Notes under the pieces: generated by a model
The model's database searches: none
Told to the model about the DNA's origin: nothing
The model's input: the letters and a program-made list of their open reading frames with translations, nothing else
NCBI GenBank assembly: GCA_900314995.1
Contig: OMXK01000002.1
Location: 1 to 64,000, forward strand
From: an uncultured Prevotella sp.
GTDB taxonomy: Bacteria > Bacteroidota > Bacteroidia > Bacteroidales > Bacteroidaceae
Reading direction: 5' to 3'
DNA: 64,000 nucleotides
In this document: positions 1 through 6,977 of the stretch, in pieces
Position numbering within the stretch: position 1 is the stretch's first letter
How the letters are laid out: every line of letters begins with the position of its first letter
Translations under genes and position numbers: made by a program

Positions 1-591
1 GATTTCGCCTCGTTTTTCGTACAGCGTGGCATCTGGCGTCAGATAGGTTTCCTGTTGCTCTATTACGCCAGCATTATCGGCATCCTCTCGATGATGCGCC
101 CCTGGCTCGTGGATCTGGGCTATTCGATGAAGGAGATTGGCGTGATGAGTGGCATCATCGGCACCTCGTCTGCCTTCTGTGCCTCCTTCGGCGCCGGCTT
201 CATCGTGCGCCGCATCGGCATCTTCACCGCCCGCATCCTCTTTGCCTGCTTCATCCTGCTGACCACGCTTTATTTCCTCGGCTTGGTGATGCTCGGCACT
301 CCTACTACCGCGATGCTCTATGGCGGTATCGTGCTGATGTGGATGAGCTATGGCATGGCTACGATTGTGGTCTATACCTCTGCAATGGAGTGTGTGCGAC
401 CAGGCCGTGAGGGAACTGATTTCACCGTCCAGACCGTCTTGACGCATCTCAGTGGTATCATCATGGCTGGTCTGAGTGGTGCCGTAGCCGATCATTTCGG
501 CTATTACGGACTCTTCCTCGCGGAGGTCATCATCGCTTCGATATCACTCGTTTATATCATCCTTTTATTCCGTAAGCCCCATGCAGCCTGA
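1..591 (+). CDS. MFS transporter, C-terminal part (5' end outside window)
   Basis: The reading frame is open from base 1, so the gene begins upstream of the window. The visible part of about 196 residues is a run of hydrophobic membrane helices separated by short basic loops such as VRRIGIFTAR, which fits the C-terminal half of a major facilitator superfamily carrier in the inner membrane. It ends RKPHAA, and its last 11 bases overlap the start of hemN, so the two are probably translationally coupled. The link to hemN and the following protoporphyrinogen oxidase gene raises the possibility that it moves a tetrapyrrole or related metabolite, but that is inferred from position only; no substrate motif is visible. 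Confidence 0.8.
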   Translation, partial: DFASFFVQRGIWRQIGFLLLYYASIIGILSMMRPWLVDLGYSMKEIGVMSGIIGTSSAFCASFGAGFIVRRIGIFTARILFACFILLTTLYFLGLVMLGTPTTAMLYGGIVLMWMSYGMATIVVYTSAMECVRPGREGTDFTVQTVLTHLSGIIMAGLSGAVADHFGYYGLFLAEVIIASISLVYIILLFRKPHAA

Positions 592-1945
592 CATTATTCA
601 GAAATACAACAAGCCGGTGCCGCGCTATACAAGCTATCCGCCGGCAAACTTCTTCGCAGCCTTTACAGCCGACGACTATCTGCAGGCTGTCGATGCATCT
701 AACGATGCCCAGCAGAACAATATATCTTTCTATCTCCACATGCCCTTCTGCCGCCACCTCTGTCATTATTGTGGCTGCAACTCCTATCCCTTGAGCAACA
801 TGGATACGATGACGGATTATGTGAGAGCGCTTCATCGGGAGATCGACCTCTTGGCGCCGCATATTGCCGCTGGCCGCAAGATATCCCAGATCCACTATGG
901 TGGGGGCAGTCCGACGGCTGTTCCCATCCCGCTGATCCGTGAACTTAACGAGCATCTGCTCTCTATCGCACCAGCCATCGAGCAGCCTGAGATTGCCATC
1001 GAGTGTCATCCTGGCTACCTGACTGCCGAAGACTGGCAGGGTCTGATCGACTGTGGCTTCACCCGTTATAGTCTGGGTATCCAGGATCTGCGGGCAGAAG
1101 TGCTGAAGACTGTCAACCGTCGGCCTTCGCTACTGCCTGTCGATGAGATTCTGCAGATTCTCCGTGCCTCTGGGGCTACCGTGAATTTCGACTTCATCTA
1201 TGGACTGCCGTTGCAGACGGCCGATAGTTTCCGCGAGACGATTGAACAGGCTGCCGCTTGGCGACCTGATCGGCTCGTCACCTTCTCTTATGCCCATCTG
1301 CCCAAGCTCTTCCCCCGTCAACAGATACTCGACCGTGTAGGTTTGCCAGCGGAAAGCGAGAAGAACCGCATGTATGAATTGGCCTCCGAGGTACTTTGTG
1401 GGGCTGGCTATCAGCCCATTGGGCTCGATCATTTCGTGCTTCCTGAGGATGAGTTGGCACAGGCTCTTGCCAAAGGACAGCTCCATCGGAACTTCCAGGG
1501 ATATTGTACACGACGTACCACTGCGCAGGTCTATGCCTTCGGCGTGACGGCCATCAGTCAGCTCGACGATGCCTATGCCCAGAACGGTCGCGACATCCAG
1601 GCCTATATCTCGGCCATCAACGAAGGTCGGCTCTATACGGCCCGAGGCTACCGTCTTTCGGCTCAGGAGAAGCTGGTGCGCGAGGTCGTCGAGACGCTGA
1701 TGTGCAACTATGCCCTCCGTTGGTCGGAGGTTGCTGCGCATATCGGCAGTACGCCCGAAATGCTCCGCGAGGCCTGCGGCTACGATGAGGCTGTGATGCA
1801 GGAAATGGCTGCCGATGGTCTGATTACCCTGACGCCTGATACCATTACCGTGAATACCGAGGGCCGTCCGTTTGTACGCTGTGTCGCTGCCGCTCTCGAC
1901 CCCTTGATGCGCCATACTGATAAGAACTTCTCTAAACCAATATAG
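581..1945 (+). CDS. hemN: Oxygen-independent coproporphyrinogen III dehydrogenase (radical SAM)
   Basis: This 454-residue cytoplasmic enzyme decarboxylates coproporphyrinogen III to protoporphyrinogen IX without oxygen. The radical-SAM cluster motif CxxxCxxC is at residues 57, 61 and 64 (CRHLCHYC), followed by an extra Cys66 as usual for HemN. The GGGSP SAM-binding motif lies at 107-111, and the HemN-type N-terminal YTSYP is at 16-20, which separates it from HemW. Length matches the family. It overlaps the upstream MFS gene by 11 bases and is followed after 2 bases by the next haem-pathway gene, so the three probably form one operon. The pair hemN plus protoporphyrinogen oxidase is the late part of haem synthesis that many anaerobic Bacteroidales keep. 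Confidence 0.93.
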   Translation: MQPDIIQKYNKPVPRYTSYPPANFFAAFTADDYLQAVDASNDAQQNNISFYLHMPFCRHLCHYCGCNSYPLSNMDTMTDYVRALHREIDLLAPHIAAGRKISQIHYGGGSPTAVPIPLIRELNEHLLSIAPAIEQPEIAIECHPGYLTAEDWQGLIDCGFTRYSLGIQDLRAEVLKTVNRRPSLLPVDEILQILRASGATVNFDFIYGLPLQTADSFRETIEQAAAWRPDRLVTFSYAHLPKLFPRQQILDRVGLPAESEKNRMYELASEVLCGAGYQPIGLDHFVLPEDELAQALAKGQLHRNFQGYCTRRTTAQVYAFGVTAISQLDDAYAQNGRDIQAYISAINEGRLYTARGYRLSAQEKLVREVVETLMCNYALRWSEVAAHIGSTPEMLREACGYDEAVMQEMAADGLITLTPDTITVNTEGRPFVRCVAAALDPLMRHTDKNFSKPI

Positions 1946-1947
1946 AC

Positions 1948-3197
1948 ATGAAACAACAACATGAGATCGTCGTGATTGGTGCCGGACTGACGGGTCTGAG
2001 CACCGCTTTCCACTTGCATCGGCAAGGGCGCGACGTCGTTATCCTTGAAAAAGCCGACCGCGTTGGCGGACAGATACATACCTACCATGAGAACGGCTTT
2101 ACCTTTGAGAGCGGCCCCAATACGGGTGTCGTATCCTTCCCTGAAGTGGCTGAACTCTTTCAGATGCTTGAAGGCTCGTGCCAGCTTGAGATAGCCCGCG
2201 AGTCGTCCAAGCGCCGATTGATCTGGAAGGGCAGAAAGGCACCGATCCCGATGAGCCCGTTGGTGCGCTGGCTGCCCGCCGTCTTGGCAAGTCGTTCTAT
2301 GAGTATGCCGTTGATCCTTTCGTCTCGGGCGTCTATGCGGGTGATCCGATGAAGCTCACCACTCGCTATGCCCTTCCCAAACTCTATAATCTGGAGGCCA
2401 ACTACGGCAGTTTTATCCGTGGAGCTATCGCCAAGGCGAAGGAACCCAAGACCGATCGTGATCGTCTGGCCACGAAGAAGGTCTTCTCGGCTGTCGGTGG
2501 CCTGCAACGACTCGTTGAGGCTCTCTCCAAGGACCTCCGCATTATTACCAGTGCCAACAATCTGAAGGTGATACCGACAGCCGACGGTCAGTGGAGCTGT
2601 ACCTATAATGGTACAGAGGAGATCGTCAGCCGTAAGGTCGTGACCACCGTGGGCGCTTATGCCCTGCCGGCCTTGCTGCCTTTCATTCCAGAGGCACAGA
2701 TGCAGAAAATGAGCAGCCTCTTCTATGCACCCATCATCCAGGTGATCCTCGGCGTGAAGAATGCCCGTGGTCTCGACTTCCCAGCCTTTGGCGGACTAGT
2801 GCCTAGCAAGGAGCAGAAGCGTGTGCTCGGCATCCTCTTCCCCTCAAGTTGTTTCGAACAGCGTTGCCCGGAGGGTGGCGCCCTGTATTCCTATTTCATA
2901 GGCGGTGCCCGTCATACGGATTATCTACAGAAGAGCGACGACGAGATTCGCGAGATTACCCTAGAGGCTTTCCATTCGATGCTCAAGTATCCTGCCGACA
3001 TGCAGCCCGACTTGCTGCGTATCTTCCGCCACGAACACGCCATTCCCCAGTATTGGAGCGACAGCGGCGAGCGTTTCGCTACCATCGAGGCTCTCCAGCA
3101 GCAGTATCCTGGCTTGATTCTCGCCGGCAACATGCGCGATGGCATCGGCATGGGCAACCGCATCCATCAAGGCGCCACAATCGCAAGTTCCATCTGA
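1948..3197 (+). pseudogene. hemG: Protoporphyrinogen oxidase (HemG/HemY type), broken by internal deletion and frameshift
   Basis: The 5' part, from ATG 1948, reads in one frame through the FAD-binding GAGLTG (residues 11-16) and LEKADRVGGQI up to RRLIWKG near base 2234. That frame then runs into unrelated sequence and stops at 2352. The other conserved part, KGTDPDEPV...RRLGKSFYEYAVDPFVSGVYAGDP, begins in a different frame near base 2235 and continues to the stop at 3197 (GNMRDGIGMGNRI). Family members have some 30-45 residues between these two blocks (the segment before the KGxxPDE motif), which are absent here. So about 100 bases, not a multiple of three, are missing near 2230-2240. A downstream ATG at 2349 could start a C-terminal fragment, but it would have no FAD-binding fold. 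Either a true pseudogene or an assembly error; loss would stop aerobic-type flavin-dependent protoporphyrinogen oxidation. Confidence 0.8.
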
Positions 3198-3226
3198 ACA
3201 TTCACCAAATAAAACACGTCATTCGT

Positions 3227-3257
3227 TTTGTTATTTCAGCTGCTTTTTGTACTTTTG
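3227..3257 (+). promoter_or_regulatory. Promoter of the TPR/PP2C phosphatase gene
   Basis: TTTG at 3227-3230 and TACTTTTG at 3250-3257 are separated by 19 bases, matching the Bacteroidota housekeeping consensus TTTG-N19-TAnnTTTG. It lies 20 bases before the ATG at 3277 and supports that start. Confidence 0.75.
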
Positions 3258-3276
3258 CAGCTGGAATCAAAGTGGC

Positions 3277-5307
3277 ATGAAAAGACTCCTGATAGTGTTG
3301 TTCCTGTGCCTGACTGTGCTGAATGCCAGTGCTCAGAAGACTGCATCCGACGAGGTGAAACGGTTGCAGGCCAGGATGTATAAACTCTATAGTGGCTATG
3401 ATTACGATGAGTTCATCAGCGTCACAGACAGTCTGAAAAGGGCTGCAGAGGAGGCTGGCGACGATCGTATGTTCTACCGTGCCTGGGCTAACCAAGTGCT
3501 CTTCTCCAGTAATCGTCAGCATCGCAGCAGGGCCATGCAGATTGCAAAGGAGATGCAAGAGCATGCCATCAAGCAGGGCAACAAGTGGGGCATCTATAAC
3601 GGACTCCATGTGTCGGCCTATGCCCATGAGCAGATGAAAAATCATGAGGAGGCCATCAAGGGATTCAAGAAGGCTGTCAACTACCTGCATGAATACCTTC
3701 CCAATGAGAGTGCGGCTTCCAGTCTGATAGAACTGGCGAAGATCTATTATTTGCGAAACAGCATGGAGAGCGCCATCCAATACGCCGAGCAGGCTATCCG
3801 TGAGCCTCATTTGAATGAATTACACCGTTTGAATGCCTACTCCCTGATGTGCATGTCGGCTGCCGACAGTGCTGCATACCACCCCAAGAACAGTGACTTC
3901 AGAACAGACTTCAACCGATTTTATGCAGAGCGGGAGAAAGTCAAAAAAGCCTATGGGCGGGATGATATCTATGGCCAGAGGGTGGAGATACTGAGATGTA
4001 TCCTTGACCGCAATTTCGACGAGGCCCTGCGAATAGCCTCCACCATCCGTACGCCGATGACGCGCTACAATCTTGAGCGCCAAATCTATCGTGAGCAGAA
4101 GAATTATGAGATGGCTTTTAAGTCGCTGACTAACTATGTGATATGGAAAGATTCTGCCAGTGAGGCGCGCAATTCGCATCTGCTCCTGGAGATGATCACC
4201 TCGATGGACGTAGGTCGCCTGGAGAACGAACAGAAGGAACTGAAACTGCGTAACCAGTCGTTGCAGTTGGAGAATATGGCTGGTGAACTGGAGCAGAAAC
4301 GGCTGGAGGAAGAGGCGTTGCAGTTGAACCTGAAAAACAAGGAGGTGGAGTTGCAGAATGCTGCTGTCAGGCTGCAGAACGATAGTCTCGACAGGCATAA
4401 CAAGAACCTGCAGATCAGCGAATACGAGTCGAAGATGGCAGTGCAGGAACAGGCTGCACGGGCTCGCAGGATCTTCACCACATCGGCCATCTCCATCGCT
4501 GCATTCATCATCCTGACCCTCGCTTACATTCTCTGGCGAAGGAGTCTGAATGCGCACCGGTTGAGACTCATGAACGACCAGTTGCAGGAGGCAAACACGA
4601 ACCTGAAGACGGCCTACGACCAGTTGGAGGAGACGACGACGGCCAAGGAGCGCATGGAGAGTGAGCTCCGCATCGCACGGGAAATACAGATGGGGATGGT
4701 GCCAAGCCTTTTCCCCCAACACGACCATATCGACATCTACGGCATACTGAAGCCTGCCAAGGAGGTGGGAGGCGACCTCTACGATTTCTTCATTCAGAAC
4801 AACAGACTCTATTTCTGTATTGGCGACGTGAGCGGCAAGGGAATACCGGCCTCGCTCTTCATGTCGGTGATTGTCAATCTGTTCCGTATGGTGGCCAAGG
4901 AGGGATTCCCGCCGGAATATATTGCTACGCGGCTTAACGAGACCGTCTCGGAGAATAATGAGAACGGCATGTTCTGTACCATGTTCATCGGAGAAATCGA
5001 TATGCAGAGCGGCAAGCTCTTGTATTGTAATGCTGGCCACAATCCGCCAGTGATGATGGCGGGTAAACAGAGCGGCGAGACTTCCTCAAAGCCTGTTTTC
5101 GTAGAAATGGAGTCGAATGCGCCTATTGGCCTGTGGCCGGAACTGGTGTTCAAAGGCGAGGAGATCGAGAATGTCAAGGGCATTGCCAGTCAGCCCTTTG
5201 AAGGAGCCAGGCAGTTGGTGGAACGTCTGTCAGACAGCGTGAAGCAGCATGTGGGCAACGCCCCCCAGAGCGACGACCTCACGATGCTCTGCATCATGTG
5301 TAGTTAG
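3277..5307 (+). CDS. Membrane-bound TPR / PP2C (SpoIIE-type) phosphatase lacking one catalytic block
   Basis: A 676-residue protein: signal peptide 1-20 (MKRLLIVLFLCLTVLNASA), TPR-like helical repeats to about 330, a Glu/Gln-rich coiled coil, one membrane helix about 400-420, a second coiled coil, then a PP2C/SpoIIE phosphatase domain from about 464. Visible phosphatase motifs are GGDLYDFF (about 497), GDVSGKG (about 515), NAGHNPP (about 584) and the terminal DDLTMLC (about 666). The paralogue at 56215 has the segment KPLFVYSDGLNEAENRQQ and about 12 more residues between EGEE and PFE; here the sequence jumps from EEIENVKG directly to IASQPFEG. This in-frame gap of about 29 residues removes the YxDG Asp that binds metal in PPM phosphatases, so activity is doubtful. 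The ATG at 3277 was chosen for its signal peptide and promoter. Confidence 0.85.
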   Translation: MKRLLIVLFLCLTVLNASAQKTASDEVKRLQARMYKLYSGYDYDEFISVTDSLKRAAEEAGDDRMFYRAWANQVLFSSNRQHRSRAMQIAKEMQEHAIKQGNKWGIYNGLHVSAYAHEQMKNHEEAIKGFKKAVNYLHEYLPNESAASSLIELAKIYYLRNSMESAIQYAEQAIREPHLNELHRLNAYSLMCMSAADSAAYHPKNSDFRTDFNRFYAEREKVKKAYGRDDIYGQRVEILRCILDRNFDEALRIASTIRTPMTRYNLERQIYREQKNYEMAFKSLTNYVIWKDSASEARNSHLLLEMITSMDVGRLENEQKELKLRNQSLQLENMAGELEQKRLEEEALQLNLKNKEVELQNAAVRLQNDSLDRHNKNLQISEYESKMAVQEQAARARRIFTTSAISIAAFIILTLAYILWRRSLNAHRLRLMNDQLQEANTNLKTAYDQLEETTTAKERMESELRIAREIQMGMVPSLFPQHDHIDIYGILKPAKEVGGDLYDFFIQNNRLYFCIGDVSGKGIPASLFMSVIVNLFRMVAKEGFPPEYIATRLNETVSENNENGMFCTMFIGEIDMQSGKLLYCNAGHNPPVMMAGKQSGETSSKPVFVEMESNAPIGLWPELVFKGEEIENVKGIASQPFEGARQLVERLSDSVKQHVGNAPQSDDLTMLCIMCS

Positions 5308-5355
5308 TATGAAATAGTCATGCGATTGGCTATGCAAGAGGGGTGCCAATGAGGT

Positions 5356-5529
5356 ATGCTGCTGTTTATTTCTTTTTTCATTTCATGTGATGATGGTTTG
5401 ATACTCTTCAAAAAGGGTATGGTTCTTTTAGATGCAACATGTATGCTGCTAATCGCGATTGGTGAAAGTCTGAAGAATCTGGATAAAACAACTGATGGTA
5501 AGCTTCTTCATCCTATGGGGCTTCGTTAA
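5356..5529 (+). pseudogene. HepT/DUF86-like toxin remnant
   Basis: The frame around 5386-5529 encodes GMVLLDATCMLLIAIGESL followed by KNLDKTTDGKLL, which resembles the central part of HepT (DUF86) RNase toxins of MNT/HepT modules. The N-terminal half is absent, and the end reads LLHPMGLR then a stop, where full-length proteins continue through an Rx4HxY catalytic motif. The family has about 110-120 residues; fewer than 60 remain here. No MNT nucleotidyltransferase antitoxin is next to it. It lies just upstream of an intact HigB/HigA pair. The left boundary is uncertain (the frame is open from about 5356, but similarity starts near 5389). Identification is by recalled family pattern, not by a search. 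Confidence 0.5.
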
Positions 5530-5540
5530 AACAGCTATAG

Positions 5541-5594
5541 TTAATAAATAATTCGCAAAAATGCTAATTTTTTGCGAATTATTTATTAACTTTG
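5541..5594 (+). promoter_or_regulatory. 21-bp perfect palindrome and promoter of the HigB/HigA operon
   Basis: Bases 5541-5561 (TTAATAAATAATTCGC then AAAAA) and 5569-5589 are exact reverse complements around a 7-base spacer TGCTAAT. The right arm runs into TAACTTTG at 5587-5594, a Bacteroidota -7 box, 25 bases before the toxin ATG. A dimeric HTH antitoxin such as HigA would be expected to bind such a site and close the promoter. A hairpin in RNA is also possible, but no T run follows it. Confidence 0.75.
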
Positions 5595-5618
5595 CAGCCG
5601 TTAAAGCATTGTAAAGCA

Positions 5619-5936
5619 ATGAACATTGAGTTTGATAACACGGCTTTAGAGGAACTCTACACCAATGGTGAAACGCAAGACCACCAGTATAAACGATTGT
5701 CGAAGGACATCGTTAAGCGATACATCAAGGTGGTTAACTACATCAGAGGTGCACGGCGGCTAGAGGATTTATTTCATATCAAGTCGCTTCACTATGAGAA
5801 GAAGAAAGGTGACCTGAATGGTGTTGATGCAGTCTGGATTAACGACCAATATCGCCTTTTCTTCTATAGTTCTCCAGACGAGACAGGTATTATAGTAAAT
5901 GCATTGTTGTTTGAAATCTCGAAACATTATGAGTAA
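5619..5936 (+). CDS. higB: HigB-type toxin (RelE-fold mRNA interferase)
   Basis: A 105-residue protein beginning MNIEFDNTALEELY. It has the RelE/HigB layout: N-terminal helices (KRLSKDIVKRYIKVVNYIRGA), then LEDLFHIKSLHYEKKKGDLNGV, and the strand WINDQYRLFFYSS that carries the substrate-binding Arg in this family. Such toxins cut mRNA on the ribosome. It precedes its antitoxin and overlaps it by 8 bases, the toxin-first order typical of higBA, and both are read from the palindromic promoter at 5541-5594. The start at 5619 was chosen because the 9 residues before it (from 5592) would lie in the promoter. No truncation seen. Confidence 0.88.
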   Translation: MNIEFDNTALEELYTNGETQDHQYKRLSKDIVKRYIKVVNYIRGARRLEDLFHIKSLHYEKKKGDLNGVDAVWINDQYRLFFYSSPDETGIIVNALLFEISKHYE

Positions 5937-6294
5937 GAAAACATTAACCCCATTCGTAGCCACACATCCTGGCGAAATGATTAAAGACGAGTTGAAGGAG
6001 CGAGGTATGACTCAGAAGCAATTGGCTGCAGAAACAGGAATCAAAGCCTCCGTTCTAAGCGAAACCATCAATGGCAAGCGTAGCGTATCGCTGAATGTTG
6101 CTGTTGCCTTGGAGAAGGCCCTTGATATCCCTGCTGACATTTGGATGAATTTGCAGACGCAATACGACCTCGACACTGCAAACATTGCAGAACGAGATGG
6201 TCAGCGTGAAACTTTTGCTGTAACAATTCCTGTACGTGATCGTAACCTCTTACAAGAATTAGTTCGCAAATTTGGCTGGGCGTGTGTATTTTGA
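5929..6294 (+). CDS. higA: HigA-type antitoxin, XRE-family HTH
   Basis: A 121-residue protein, MSKKTLTPFVATHPGEMI, with the HigA signature HPGEMIKDELKERGMTQKQL and a helix-turn-helix about residues 24-60 (QLAAETGIKASVLSETINGK), then ALEKALDIPADIWMNLQ. HigA binds HigB through its C-terminal part and represses the shared operon by binding palindromes. Its ATG overlaps the end of higB by 8 bases, so the pair should be made in a coupled way. The C-terminal extension of about 40 residues ending RKFGWACVF is less conserved. The pair looks intact. Confidence 0.9.
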   Translation: MSKKTLTPFVATHPGEMIKDELKERGMTQKQLAAETGIKASVLSETINGKRSVSLNVAVALEKALDIPADIWMNLQTQYDLDTANIAERDGQRETFAVTIPVRDRNLLQELVRKFGWACVF

Positions 6295-6423
6295 AATAGG
6301 GCATCATCTACAAATTGCATAGTGGAGTTGTCCCTTTCTCATATCTTTGCCCTTGATTTTTGTGATGAAATGGAAAATTTTCGCGTTGAACATCCACTAA
6401 AGTGAATTTTTTGGGGGTAACGG

Positions 6424-6455
6424 ACTGGTGTTTACTCGTAAGGTGAGCACCAGTT
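6424..6455 (+). repeat. Inverted repeat ACTGGTG...CACCAGT before the 22-bp array
   Basis: ACTGGTG at 6424-6430 and CACCAGT at 6449-6455 can pair, with a further CTC/GAG inside. The right arm runs into the first 22-bp repeat. Between the higA stop and this point (6295-6423) no gene or other feature is evident. Confidence 0.5.
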
Positions 6456-6561
6456 TGTCGTAATGTAACCTATAGTTTGTCGTAATGTAACCTATAGTTT
6501 GTCGTAATGTAACTCATAGTTTGTCGTAATGTAACTCATAGTTTGTCGTAATGTAACTCAA
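6452..6561 (+). repeat. Five tandem 22-bp repeats
   Basis: Five head-to-tail copies start at 6452, 6474, 6496, 6518 and 6540. Each begins AGTTTGTCGTAATGTAAC and ends CTAT in the first two and TCAT (or TCAA) in the last three. A decayed sixth copy (ATTTTGTTGTAATATCC) lies at about 6571-6587. The period is two helical turns, so a protein bound to each copy would face the same side. There are no spacers, so this is not a CRISPR array. Confidence 0.92.
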
Positions 6562-6635
6562 ATGCCTCTAATTTTGTTGTAATATCCACTAAATTTGAAT
6601 TAATTAACAATATATCAACAAGTTAACACGTTTTT

Positions 6636-6679
6636 ATACCTCCACTATACCTCCACTTAACCTCCACTAAACCTCCACT
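6636..6679 (-). repeat. Left array of four 11-bp iterons
   Basis: Four contiguous units, 6636-6646, 6647-6657, 6658-6668 and 6669-6679, read ATACCTCCACT (twice), TAACCTCCACT and AAACCTCCACT on the + strand, that is AGTGGAGGTWW on the - strand. They face the right array at 6761-6804. The 11-bp period is one helical turn. Confidence 0.92.
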
Positions 6680-6686
6680 TGATTTA

Positions 6687-6753
6687 TCCGATTAGTGGGG
6701 GCTATACTTTTGCAAAATTTGTCAGATAATCGGAATTGATTGGGAATATAGCC
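6687..6753. repeat. Interleaved inverted repeats between the two iteron arrays
   Basis: TCCGATTA (6687-6694) and TAATCGGA (6727-6734) are exact reverse complements, as are GGCTATA (6700-6706) and TATAGCC (6747-6753). A -7-like TACTTTTG at 6705-6712 lies inside. The segment is AT-rich and framed by the opposing iteron arrays. Confidence 0.65.
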
Positions 6754-6760
6754 AAAATTT

Positions 6761-6804
6761 AGTGGAGGTTAAGTGGATGATTGATGGAGGTTAAGTGGAG
6801 GTTG
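6761..6804 (+). repeat. Right array of four 11-bp iterons, plus a solo copy at 6850-6860
   Basis: Units at 6761-6771 (AGTGGAGGTTA), 6772-6782 (AGTGGATGATT, degenerate), 6783-6793 (GATGGAGGTTA) and 6794-6804 (AGTGGAGGTTG) are contiguous and inverted relative to the left array. A further copy differing at one base from AGTGGAGGTAT lies at 6850-6860, between the array and the promoter of the VapE-like gene. Confidence 0.9.
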
Positions 6805-6891
6805 CAAAATTGATTAAAATCCTCATTTACAGAGTAATATTTCGGATTTAGTGTAGGTATAAGAAGAATTTCAAATTTTGATGCAAATTAA

Positions 6892-6923
6892 TTTGTATTT
6901 CTGGGAAATTTTTCGTATCTTTG
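6892..6923 (+). promoter_or_regulatory. Promoter of the VapE-like gene
   Basis: TTTG at 6892-6895 and TATCTTTG at 6916-6923, spacing 20 bases, match the Bacteroidota consensus. It lies about 55 bases before the ATG and just downstream of the iteron arrays, so iteron-binding proteins could affect it. Confidence 0.7.
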
Positions 6924-6977
6924 CAGCCTAGAACAAAAATACAGTACTGACAAGAAATAATCAAAGAAAAGGTATAT

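Noticed and set aside
1948-3197. Programmed ribosomal frameshift in the oxidase gene
   Set aside because: A shift alone would not restore the 30-45 residues missing between the two conserved blocks, and no slippery heptamer with structure is apparent at the junction.
3820-5040. Long open frame on the - strand inside the PP2C gene
   Set aside because: It is antisense to a clear phosphatase gene and has no family pattern; its composition mirrors the sense codons.
6452-6561. CRISPR array
   Set aside because: The 22-bp repeats are head to tail with no spacers, and no cas genes are nearby.
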